Part shown: piece after piece, positions 23,437 through 34,600 of the stretch
How the letters are laid out: every line of letters starts with the position of its first letter
How positions within the stretch are numbered: position 1 is the stretch's first letter
Assembly (NCBI GenBank): GCA_036346275.1
Contig: CM070724.1
Location: forward strand, 45,757,038 to 45,821,037
DNA length: 64,000 bases
Direction: 5' to 3'
DNA from: Otatea glauca
Taxonomy: Eukaryota > Streptophyta > Magnoliopsida > Poales > Poaceae
Notes under the pieces: generated by a model
What the model was told of the DNA's origin: nothing
What the model saw: only the letters and a program-made list of their open reading frames with translations
Database searches by the model: none
Made by a program: the position numbers and the translations under genes

Positions 23437-26400
23437 ATGGAGGCTGGAGAAATCGGTGGCACCCTCCTTTTCGTCCTTGCCGCTGCCGCCGCCCTCGCGG
23501 CTGCCGTCTCCATCGGCGCGGTCGACTTCAGCCATCCACTCGCCGGTACATTACTCTCTCCGTTTTTTCCTCGCCCACCACGCCGCAGCGCACTTGATCT
23601 GACGTTTCTTGCGCCATCCTTTTTCCTTTTTGTTCTCTTCTTCTCCTTTCGCAGTGGGTGCGCCGCTCGACTTCCATGAGGCCATCTCCTGGTTCATCGG
23701 CGTGTTCAACGGCTCGTCCTCCGCGGCGGGGGGCGTGTCGCCGGGGCAGGTGTTCGAGCTGTGGCTGCGGGTGCGGGCCAGAGTGATCGCGCCGGCGCTG
23801 CAGGTGGCGGTGTGGGCGTGCATGATGATGTCGGTGATGCTGGTGGTGGAGGCCACATACAACTGCGTGGTCAGCCTCGGCGTCAAGGTCATCGGGTGGC
23901 GGCCGGAGTGGCGGTTCAAGTGGGAGCCCCTCGCCGGCGCCGGCGCCGGCGCCGGCGACGAGGAGAAGGGAAGCGGCGGCTACCCCATGGTCTTGGTACA
24001 GATACCCATGTACAACGAGCTGGAGGTGAGAGATCACAAAAAAAATTGTAAAAAGAAAAATAATTGTTTGATTAATTGTTCTTGTTGTCTTGTGAGATTA
24101 AATATTTCGATGTGTTAATATATTTTTGTGATTTGACTGTGTGTATAGGTGTACAAGCTGTCGATAGGGGCGGCATGTGAGCTCAAGTGGCCGAAGGACA
24201 AGATAATAGTCCAAGTTCTGGACGATTCCACCGATCCGTTTATCAAGGTAAAAACTCACCTCCTCTCCGCCTCTCCTAGCTTCCTTGTTGCATGGCTGAG
24301 GTTTTCCTCCTGCCTGAATTGAACCTTTTATTTTAGGACAAGTGGAGAACCTCTGCACTCACCAACTTTCAGATTCTATCTGAAACAAGTGAGGCATGAT
24401 TCCACCTGTTGTTGGTAGGAGTGGAACTCTTAGATTAGACCTCTTGTACTGAAACAGCAAGATGTTAAAAGTTTTGACAGAACACTGTCATAGGAGCTTG
24501 CAACTTATTTTGAGCTGGTTGAGTGGGTGGACTACATAGAGATCTTTCTTTCTCAGTGTTACGTGGGTAGGCAAAGGGTGGGCTTTTATAAGACTAGTTG
24601 GGCGAAAGCTACCTGACTATTTTTGCATGGAGGGAAGGGAACTAAGACGAGTATTCACTGGGTAAAACCTTTCACTATTAGAACTTCACAAGTCACCATC
24701 GAAATAGGAGAAAAAACGAGAATATGATAAGAGGGGAAGGTCGTTTAGAGCACAACTTCAAGTGTTTTACAAATTACATTATTAGTATTTTTGACTGAAA
24801 TTACATTGTTAGTATTATTCTCGGGTGTATGATTATGGAGTATGAAACAGAAGTACAGAACGGACTATAGTCAGAGAGGAGACGCGGTTTGATGGATGCA
24901 AAGGTGTTCATTCATATGGATGTTCTGAACCTTCAATCACATGGGTACAGTACGTGGGCCCCAGTTGTCTGGGTTTTGGTGCCCCGTCTGCTACCATAAA
25001 ATTGATAAATCTCCAGAGGAAATAGTATTAGAAGTGAGAAATTGTAGCAGTTCTTTGAGGCCAATTGCCGAAGGCAAAGCCTTGCTCTGAGGACAGGATT
25101 GGACCACAAAAGTAAATGACCATTTAGATTTAGTGGTATTCAGTTGCTCTGATCTGGACACGCACCAGATATTCGTGTGATGGATTCATCAGTCATCAAA
25201 CAGGTGCTGCCAATGCAACAATTTATGAACCTAACAATACCAGAAACCATTGGGTACCACTGAACACTCTCAGTCAATTAGCAGCATGGATTCAACTGAG
25301 GTTTAGCCTTTACCCTAATTACTGGTGAGATATGTATGCGTTAAACAGTATATTCACTTGAGCTCATCCAATTGGTCCTAACATTTCCCTGCATCAAGAG
25401 GCCCCCGACTCTGAGCCCCCCCTCTGGCTCGCTGCCCACTTGTGCAATGGTTATTCAGACCCATGCATCTGAGGAAATGGTTCAATAATTGGTGGGCAAC
25501 TGGGCATATTCTTCTCTGTAGGAGGGATCTTCACCAGATGCCCAAAAATTGTTACTTCATATTTTGCATTGATAAGAAAAGATATCTACAAGGCACTTAT
25601 TTGTTACTCTTTTAAAATCAAATCTCTGCAGTATTCCTTCTAGTTTGCTCTTCTTTTTAACACACTATTGTTGCATATATAGGACTACAAAATAAATTCG
25701 TGTGCTATTTCATGACAGGTTATTTCCAGTAAGTGAAGCCCGTTTCAGTGAAAAATTTTATGCTGTAGAGTATGCATAAACGAAACAATAGATGTCCCCA
25801 TCTCTCTTGAGTGGCAGACTAAGAGACTAGATTCCAGTCGACATGCTAGAGTAGTTATGCGAGTGTTCGATTGGTCACTTTGGTTAACTGGATTGGTTCC
25901 GTGGATGGGTTAGCTTAGTGGGACGGAGCAGAAATACTAGTTGTCAAGAACAAGTAACCTTTAGATAAAGCAGGGGTGGCCCCCTGCTAGTGTAGTATAG
26001 TAAGCAGGTAGACCACCTATGGCCCTCAGATCTGCATCTACTCCATTGGATTTATCTATGTCATCCCATGACAACACAATGTTTCCAAATTGAGTGGCAA
26101 CACTGCTGCAACCATTTGTGCTGACATAGCAACAAAACTAAACCTTGCCTGAGGTCATTGTTTCAATTCCAAACAAACCTTTAGGACACATGCTACGTAG
26201 TGATTGAAATTTTAGTTCACCTATGCCCCCACTCATAGGACTTCTATAGCCTCAGGCTGTCAGATTTCACAGGGGGGAATAACAAGAGTATCATGCTAAG
26301 ATATGCTAGTAGAGCACAAGATATCAACCATCTTGCATTCATTAATGCATATAGTACTCCCTCCCGTCACAAATGGTTGTCGTTTTGGACATAGGTGTAG

Positions 26401-29400
26401 TCAAACTTTCAAAACTTCTATTGTCAATATTTTTTTACCTTTTTAAATATTTAAATTGTATACATGAAAATCATATGTGTAGATTTGTCTCAAAATTATT
26501 TCATAATATTATAATTTTATTGGATTCTATAAATATATTATAATAGAAATTAATGATCAAAGCTGTGTTTTGAAGACCGTGTCGATGTCCAAAACTACAA
26601 ACTATTTGTGCCTATAGTTTGAATGATCTTATTTAGAAATATACGTCTTGCATTTGCATGTAGATTTAATGTCTTTTCCTACTATACTCTAATTTATTCT
26701 CTCTCAATCATATGCATTTATTCATTACCACCCACAAAGTATTATCTCTCATCTTACAAGACAATTAAGTGGGGTATCTAAGTCATTTTCTCTCGGTCCT
26801 TTCTCAATTTCGCCGCAACCTTAATACGTGTGCAAAGTCAAAATATGCTTATATTTATGAAAAAAGGGAGTAGATATTAAATCTAAAGCATTTATGCTGA
26901 TTGGATTACTTCTTGCTACAGAATTTGGTGGAGCTTGAATGTGAGATGTGGGCAAGCAAGGATGTGAACATCAAGTATGCCACAAGAAGCAGCCGCAAGG
27001 GGTTTAAAGCAGGAGCCCTCAAGAAAGGAATGGAATGGGACTATGCCAAGCAATGCGAATATGTTGCCATATTTGATGCTGATTTCCAGCCTGAACCAGA
27101 CTTCCTGCTCAGAACAGTGCCATTCCTCCTGCACAATCCGGAAGTTGCTCTTGTTCAAGCTCGGTGGGTCTTCGGTAAGGACTCCATTTCTTGTGAGCTC
27201 TGCATCATTACTCTTTCCAGCTACCAGTCTATCACAAATGGACAGTTTTGATTAGACCATGGAACTGAAACTAAATTACAAAAGTATTTTGAGTCCTCCA
27301 TGTTAAACTTGTCATATATATATATATGCTTCCACATTTCAGTAAATCACCACAGAGGAATGGTTTCTCCATTATGTATCTCATTCTTTGGAAAATTTGC
27401 AGAAACACCGGTTCCAAGGCCCTGTTTGTTTGGGCTTTTTCTTCATCTTAAAAGCAAAAAAGGAAAGTCCAAACAAAGGGGTGGCTTTTCTACGGGCTTT
27501 TTGGCTTTTGCGGGTTAGAAATAACTCAATACCACTCAACTTCGCTGAAATTACTCACCAAATGCCATCATATAAACTCAAAATTTTTCAATCCTCTCCT
27601 CATTTCTCCTCCCCTCCCTCACCGAAACAGCTGGCTCCTTCCCTTACTCCCTCTCTCGCGTGCGTCGCTAGGGTTTCGTGCTGCCACCCACCTCCTTGCC
27701 GGCGGTCGTGCCACCAAGCCCTGTTGACCGATGCTATCATCCTCATCCTGGTCCCCGACACCACCGTCGTTCTCTAGATCCACATCACCGCCGCCGGATC
27801 CCTGTCGCTACCTCCTCCGTGACCGTGCCTCCTCAACGCCGCCTTGCCGGCCACGGCGCCTCTTGCAATCATGCCGCTTTGCTAGCTGTGGTGCAACCGG
27901 GCAAACGTCACCGTCGCCTCGTCGAGTCCCACTGACCATAACCAGATCCATTCCCGACCCCAAATCTGCAATTAGATCTGGCCATCGTTGTTGTGGCCCA
28001 AAGACCTCGTTGTCGTCCCCACATCCTACCTTCGCCAGAAGACCGCATCATGCCCCTGGTGTCCTTTGATTCAGATTTCCTTTCTTCTTTCCCTTTTCTT
28101 TTATGAACAATGGATTCAGATTTGGTTGTCAAAATTCTCAAAAATGTTGTATTGCTCAAATGTGGATTGATGTAAAATTGTTCATGCTAGATGCTTGTAA
28201 AAGTTGTTCTTAATCGTGATACTACATGAAACGTTTTGAAATCAGTGATGTGATCCTTAACAGTGAGCAAACAAGTCATTAGAACCATGGGTATTTTACA
28301 CATTTCAACAATAAGCCGTAACTCAAAAGCCAAACAAAAAAAAGTCAAGACTGCCAAAGAGTCTAGCTTGGCTTAAAAGTACACTGTGTTTAAGCTGCTT
28401 AAGCTAAAAAAAACTGGCTTTAAGCTATAAACCAAAAAGCCTAAGCCTAAACAAGCAGGCCCCAAAACTAACATGTGGAACTTGGGATAAAAAACCTCAC
28501 TGTTCTGGCTGCACAAAACAAATATCTCCTTGCACTTTCATAAATATATAAAATATATTTTGACTGGATCCCATGTACTATCGTTCATGACGATGCCATA
28601 AACAAGGTATAGAAACAGTTTCAAGAAATTTTGACATGGAAAATACTGCTAGTGTATTAACTTCGCAAACATTTATTTACTCTGATCGATCCAATTCTTA
28701 ATTGACAGAATTTTGCAGTGAATTACACTACAAGCCTGTTGACAAGGGTACAAAAGATGTTTTTCGATTACCACTTCAAAGTTGAGCAAGAAGCAGGATC
28801 GGCAACCTTTGCCTTCTTCAGCTTCAATGGTACACATCTTTACAACTTACGGATTCTAGAGATCATGAAGTAAACAAAATGACTCCAGAACTTAGAGTAT
28901 AAAACCAAACAATCTTCTAAAAGCATGTCTATTCTAAGGAACCGCTGGAGTGTGGCGTACAACAGCCATCAACCAGGCAGGAGGTTGGCAGGACCGCACT
29001 ACAGTTGAAGACATGGACTTGGCAGTTCGAGCAACCCTAAAGGGGTGGAAATTTATATATGTTGGGGACATCAGAGTAAGTAGACCTCATCCTACAATAA
29101 TGTTGTCAAAAGTAAAATAGTTCTCCATGTAGTAATTTGACTATACAAACATGTTGTAGGTTAAGAGTGAATTGCCGTCCACTTACAAGGCATACTGTCG
29201 ACAGCAATTCCGGTGGGCTTGTGGTGGTGCACACTTATTCCGAAAGATAGCAAAGGAAATTTTGGCTGCTAAGGTAAGCACTCCCCTCACTGACAAATAA
29301 AAAACAAACAAAAAAAACTGAAAATTCATCCCATTGTTGTTCCCTTAGGACGTATCACTCCTCAAGAAGTTCCATATGCTCTATAGCTTCTTCTTGGTGC

Positions 29401-30091
29401 GGAGAGTTGTGGCCCCTACCGTCGCCTGTATTCTCTACAATGTCATAGTCCCCATATCAGTCATGATCCCGGAGCTATTCCTACCAATCTGGGGTGTTGC
29501 CTATATTCCTATGGTACTTACAGTGGTCACAGCAATAAGAAATCCAAAGTTAGTTTCTCAAGAACTGACTCTAGTTCCAATATAATTACTCATCTTTGCT
29601 TCCCTGCATACTAAAATTTAATGTCCTTGAATCTGTCTCTGCAGAAATATACACATCATGCCATTTTGGATTTTGTTTGAGAGCGTGATGACAATGCATC
29701 GCATGAGAGCTGCACTGGGTGGTCTACTGGAATTATCAGACTTTAATCAGTGGATTGTGACAAAGAAGGTAGGGAACAATTTTAAGGACGACAATGAAGT
29801 TCCCTTGCTTCGGAAAACCAGGAAAAGGTTAAGAGACAGGTAAACCTCTTTGTCAATGTGATGCACATCTTAAACTATCAGATACCATACGCTATATTGT
29901 AATTGGCATCGTCTTTTTCTTGCAGAATTAATTTTCCTGAGATTGGATTTTCGGTGTTTCTTTTCTTCTGTGCGTCATACAACCTTGTTTTCCATGGGAA
30001 GACTAGCTATCATTTTTATCTCTATCTCCAAGGATTAGCATTTGTACTTCTAGGGCTAAACTTCACTGGCAGTTGTGCTTGCTGCCAATGA
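23437..30091 (+). CDS. CSLA7: Cellulose synthase-like A, glucomannan 4-beta-mannosyltransferase
   Basis: Golgi GT2 enzyme that polymerises GDP-mannose (and GDP-glucose) into beta-1,4-(gluco)mannan. Ten exons, all GT-AG with consistent phase: 23437-23545, 23655-24025, 24149-24247, 26922-27174, 28719-28829, 28939-29075, 29160-29273, 29349-29548, 29645-29839, 29926-30091. They join to 1,755 bases, 584 residues, the usual CSLA length. Residues 85-110 (VIAPALQVAVWACMMMSVML) form the N-terminal membrane span. Catalytic motifs are complete: DDSTD at 185-189, DAD at 245-247, ED at 338-339 and QQFRW (QxxRW) at 375-379. Several C-terminal membrane helices follow, ending NFTGSCACCQ. The ATG opens MEAGEIGGTLLFVLAAAAAL, as in grass CSLA7 proteins. 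Introns 3 and 4 are enlarged by MITEs. It converges on the AAR3-type gene. The CSLA assignment is very firm; orthology to CSLA7 rests on remembered similarity to the rice protein. Confidence 0.96.
26354..26612. mobile_element. Stowaway-like MITE in CSLA7 intron 3
   Basis: Starts TACTCCCTCCCGTCACAAATGG, with GTCGTTTTGGACATAG inside, and ends TCCAAAACTACAAACTATTTGTG, an inverted repeat of the start. It is the same family as 23062-23274. Confidence 0.75.
26613..26872. mobile_element. Second Stowaway MITE in CSLA7 intron 3, reversed
   Basis: Ends with GCTTATATTTATGAAAAAAGGGAGTA. Its reverse complement follows the MITE at 3664-4100 in order (TATTTTGACTT, ATTAAGGTTG, ACTTA..AT.CC, TTAATTGTCTTG, GGTAATGAATAAATGCATATG, CATTCAAACTATAGGC). 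It directly abuts the previous MITE, so one probably inserted into or beside the other. Confidence 0.7.
27419..28463. mobile_element. DNA transposon with a captured-looking segment in CSLA7 intron 4
   Basis: The left end GGCCCTGTTTGTTTGGGCTTTTT and the right end AAAAAGCCTAAGCCTAAACAAGC followed by AGGCCCC are inverted repeats. Between them, 27595-28070 is C-rich and gene-like in composition (serine/proline/arginine-rich in all + frames), unlike the AT-rich ends. No protein family is recognised. The element makes up most of intron 4. Confidence 0.7.
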
Positions 30092-31223
30092 CAACACCTG
30101 AACTGTATGAATTACTGTTTTGCGATTACTTTCTGGCTATAAATTCTTCAGAAACATTCAGATGATAACCTTAGATGCATAGATGGCGTTGATCTGTGTA
30201 CTAACAACAGCTTCAGTATGTCATACTTCTAGGTGATGCTTTTTCAGAATATTAATGTACAATGTGATGGGGGCAGTAGGGTATGTCTTGTAATCCAATA
30301 TTATCTGTCATGCACTCAACTTTACAGAAATAACGCAATGTGTTGTTTGTGCCTGCTGACAAGTTCTAGCATGTGCCCCTGTTTTGAATGCATGCATGAT
30401 TAAATGGAAGACATACGCGATGCAAAACTCTATTCTTAGAGTTGCACCGAAAAGAAAAAAGAAAAGGAAAGGAGAACTGTGTTTGTTGGGACAAATTCTG
30501 GCTGCAATAAAATTTTAGCACGGCAACTTGGGCCTGAACCAAAGACACCTTGATAATGAGTGTAAACAATTAAGATGCTAATGCCAGTAAATAATTGTAG
30601 AATTGGGAATGTGCATCCACATACACAGTTTAACCAAGGTTTCTTTAAAGAGCAGGCATGTGTCCATCGCTGGTGCCGGTATCTTCTTCGGTAGATGACT
30701 ATTTGAGTTTCTTGAGGCAAACTTTCGTTGGTATCAAGAAATAAAAAGAGATATCAGCGATGTACATATCTAGCCGGTATTGATGTTTAGAATGTACTGG
30801 TGGTAGTGTTAAGGGTGCAAACTCAAGCGTCTTATATGCTATAATTTGGCATTTTCCTCGTTCCTAATCGCACTTACCAATATCTTGATACAATGAGCTC
30901 GACACTAATATCCAAATAGCCAGGCAAGATTAAGACGGTAGTTGGAAAATAACAAACACAAATATCTTCAATAACAGTGGGAGAATTCAGTTGCATCTCA
31001 AAATATATAACAAAAGAATAAACGCAAATGTCTTTAACAACAGCAGAACTCAGTTGCATACACCCAATCTAAAAAATATACAACAGCATAATTTGGGTAC
31101 AAAATAATATCACCACACCACCAGAAAATTGACAAAATACAAATAAAGAATGGTGGTGATGCAAAATGGAAATATAGAGTTCATAACTGTTATAAATGAC
31201 TAAGCCGTGCATTCCTGAGTATA
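30092..31223. other. Convergent 3' region between CSLA7 and the AAR3-type gene
   Basis: Holds the 3' UTR of CSLA7 (to roughly 30310, with ATAACGCAATGTGTTGTTTG) and, from 30837, the 3' flank of the minus-strand gene, which is the left part of the block duplicated at 17851-18740. No further gene is seen. Confidence 0.6.
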
Positions 31224-31697
31224 TTAAAAGGAGCATTTCATTAAAATGCAACCTTCAAATCCTTTCGACAAACTATCCTCAACAGTACAAGGCGAGTTCT
31301 GAAGACAACCTCTTGAGTTGTGTAAATTTTTATCCTCACAATAATCCGATGAACTGTTAAAGAAAGGGGTACCTGTATTGCGCTCAAAAACTCCACATTT
31401 AGTGGGGACAAAACTTTCCTTTAGTCGCTTCAACGGTGTAAGATGGACATATCGTGTAAAATTATCTGAAAGTTCTCCATCCTCATTGGAGTTAGATTGA
31501 GTAGGGTATTTCCTCTTTGACCCAGGAAGATTTAGTCCTGTCACAAAAAATTCTACATAACTAATTAACTACAAAGCTGAAAAAAAACCATTATAAACAG
31601 TAAAACCTTATGACAATACCTCTAAATGTATTGGATATGCTGCATTGTGATTCCATTGCACTAAAGCAGTCACTGGAGTGATAAATTCTACATTTTA
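30837..31697. repeat. Parental copy of the duplicated block
   Basis: Matches 17851-18740 in direct orientation, from ATGCTATAATTTGGCATTTT on the left to GTGATAAATTCTACATTTTA on the right, with scattered substitutions and small indels. It covers exons 8 and 9, intron 8 and 3' flank of the AAR3-type gene. Confidence 0.9.
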
Positions 31698-34600
31698 CAA
31701 GGGAAACCCATAAGAAACAGTACTACGAAAAAACACAAGACTAACTCATGGAGCATGTTATATACCGGATTCACCGTAAACCCTCGGGAATCGTGAACCG
31801 GATTCATCGAATCCAAACCAGTTTAGGGTATGGAGTTCGTGTTCGTAGTGGAAATTAGAAGAAAAAGTGGCGTACAGCGAACCTGAACCCCGTACCGCAG
31901 CTCGAACGAACCACGTTTCTGGTAACTATGTTATAAATATCATAGTTTTGTGGAATACAAGCAACCTGTGAACGACTTTCTCAAGCCTATTATCACGTAG
32001 GATATCTTCATTAACACATATATATTCTAGCTTGTCAGGAATTGATATTCATATGCAGATGGTGACCAATCTGATCTCTACATTATTTTCTTCTTGAACC
32101 GCTATTAGGTATAAATTGCAATTATGGCATCTGAAAAGATGACAATTTATATTATGCACTAATCAGACAAATTTAACTATTTTATTTACTATTAATATGG
32201 CAGAACAGCAGTGTCACCAATTCAATATGTGCTTGTGTTTGCAGGAGTACTAGGAATAACCACATTGTAGGATACAAAGCTACTAATTATCCAAAGCAAG
32301 CAGCGCTGAATCCTAAATCTCAAAAGTTACTTAACATGTCAACAAAACTCCCGGTCCAGATTGTACCAAAGTTCAGATATCCTTGGGCTATTCCTAAAAA
32401 TCCTTCGCCAAGCAAAATAGTTGGACGGAAATGTGAAGCCTTTGTGCATACATTAATTTAAGTTTGTTCAGTTGCCTTTACTTGGGAAGAATGAAGGCTA
32501 CGCTAGTGAAAGTAAAAGACATGCCATATTGTTTAAAGAAACATTTCAAGAAGGAAATCCTTTGCATTTTAGAAGTACTTATTGTTATTGACCATGGTTT
32601 TCGTTAGGGCATAAGAGACATGTGGGCAGCAGCAATAGTCAATCAGGGGGAAGCCAAAATCCACTAAGGTATTTGTGCATTTAAACAAATACTGATAGTA
32701 AACACTATGCTGCATTTTTCAATTCTATTAAAGTTCACTGCAGCACATTAAATGATCATACTTTAGGTTCAGACAATGGGAATAAAATCAATAACTTAAA
32801 TTGTGAAGCATTCCAATAGAATATTGTGGACAAGAATGACACACCTGTGCATATGCTCCACAAAATCATCAATAATAGCAGGCCAAGCACCTGAGGAAAA
32901 TAGACACAAAACAAATAGTAACTGGTAAATTTTGTCTTGGTTCTTACAGAGCTAAATCTATGAAGGAAGCTGCAGATATATGAGTGAAAAATCCAAAAGG
33001 AGTCATGTGGAAGAAAAGGAATTGCACCTTTTGGATCATAACCTTCCAGGTTCTCATTTACACACCTGCTGAAAGCTAGCAGCTGCTGCCAGGCATCCTC
33101 AGATATGTTGTAACGTTGGTACTTCTGAGAAAAGAAAGAAATACAGTTCAGCAAGAAATATATGGTAAAGTTTATTACATGCAGTTCATAATGAGAATGG
33201 GAGCACAAAAGATAAAGGTAGTCCCCCTTTATGGAGAGTAAAAACAACTTGAGAATTGTAGGATTTTAAAAAAGAAAAAATATTGAGTTATAGCAGAAGG
33301 CAAACACTCTTGTCTCAGGTCAAAATGAAGGGTCCAAAACTGGAACATTTTGTAAAATTTATATTAACACATTATGCAAACTGGGAGATAACAGCTTACC
33401 AAGGATTCAAGATTGCTTTACATGCACAGCTGAATTGAACTGTTGCAAAACAGTACTCCCTCCGTCTAAGTTTATAAAGCGTATTTTTTTAGTAATCTTG
33501 TCTACTAACATATGGCATATTTCATATTCCTATGTAAAATTAGTATGATGTTTCCTCTATACCCCTAATAAATATCCATCTTTACTTTATATTCTCTACA
33601 TTCATGCATTAAAAATTGTGCTTAATTATAATAATTAGGGGTAATCTAATCATTTTCAATATCTTCTTGGTCTATGTGCCAAGAATAAATACACCTTATA
33701 AACTTGGGCGGAGGCAGTAGCGGAACCAAAAAAAATAGATTGGGGGTGGACTATTGACGCTTAGCAATATAGTATTACACAAATAACAACTATCCGCTGT
33801 TGATAATAGTTAATAATAGTGCTCACTGATAACAATTCAATAATTTGTAATCTTGGTACGGCTATTTATACATTATGCAAAACTTTTTATGGAGCCAAAA
33901 TATTTATCACATATTTCTAAAGTGATAACAAATCGTAACCTTGATAGATAAATTATTATAAATGCATAATTGCTCAGTATCCTATAATTCTAGCAAGAAA
34001 ACTGTAAACTATTATAAATGCATAATTGCTCAGTATCCTATAATTCTAGCAAGAAAACTGTAAACCATCTTTTACTATATTGATGCTTAGTATGTAAGTA
34101 TTGATGGCCGTATAATATGAATTTTCATATAAAATACTCATTGTTGGTCTTGATTCAATGCACTCGTCGTGATGATCACAACAACATGAATGAATGAATG
34201 GTTGGTAGCTAAGTTGAGAAAAAAAGTTTGTATATGTGATAAAAGAGCAAAGTATTTTATCTATCAATTGTACAGTACCACATGGTTGGTAGCTAAGTTG
34301 AGAGAAAATTTAGCAACCCTGAGGCATGAAATGTAATTATCATCTAAGTCCTTTAAGTATTAGCAAATTACATTGAAGTCCAAATATGTTGTAATATCTA
34401 CTAGCAAGGGTATATCTAGGTTCTTCAAAAAAAAATTGGGGTGTCAGTGCATACCCGGCACCCCAACATACCATCTAAACTATGCATTAGCTGCTGAAAA
34501 CTAGTTGTGTTCAGTTGTTCTTCCCAATATAAGATAACAAATGCTGACCAAACCAATTACGAATATTCTTCACCATATCAAATACAACTTTAGTTTGTGG

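Noticed and set aside
23528..24037. Long minus-strand open frames opposite CSLA7 exon 2
   Set aside because: Shadow of a GC-rich coding exon; the + strand reading is a clear CSLA protein.
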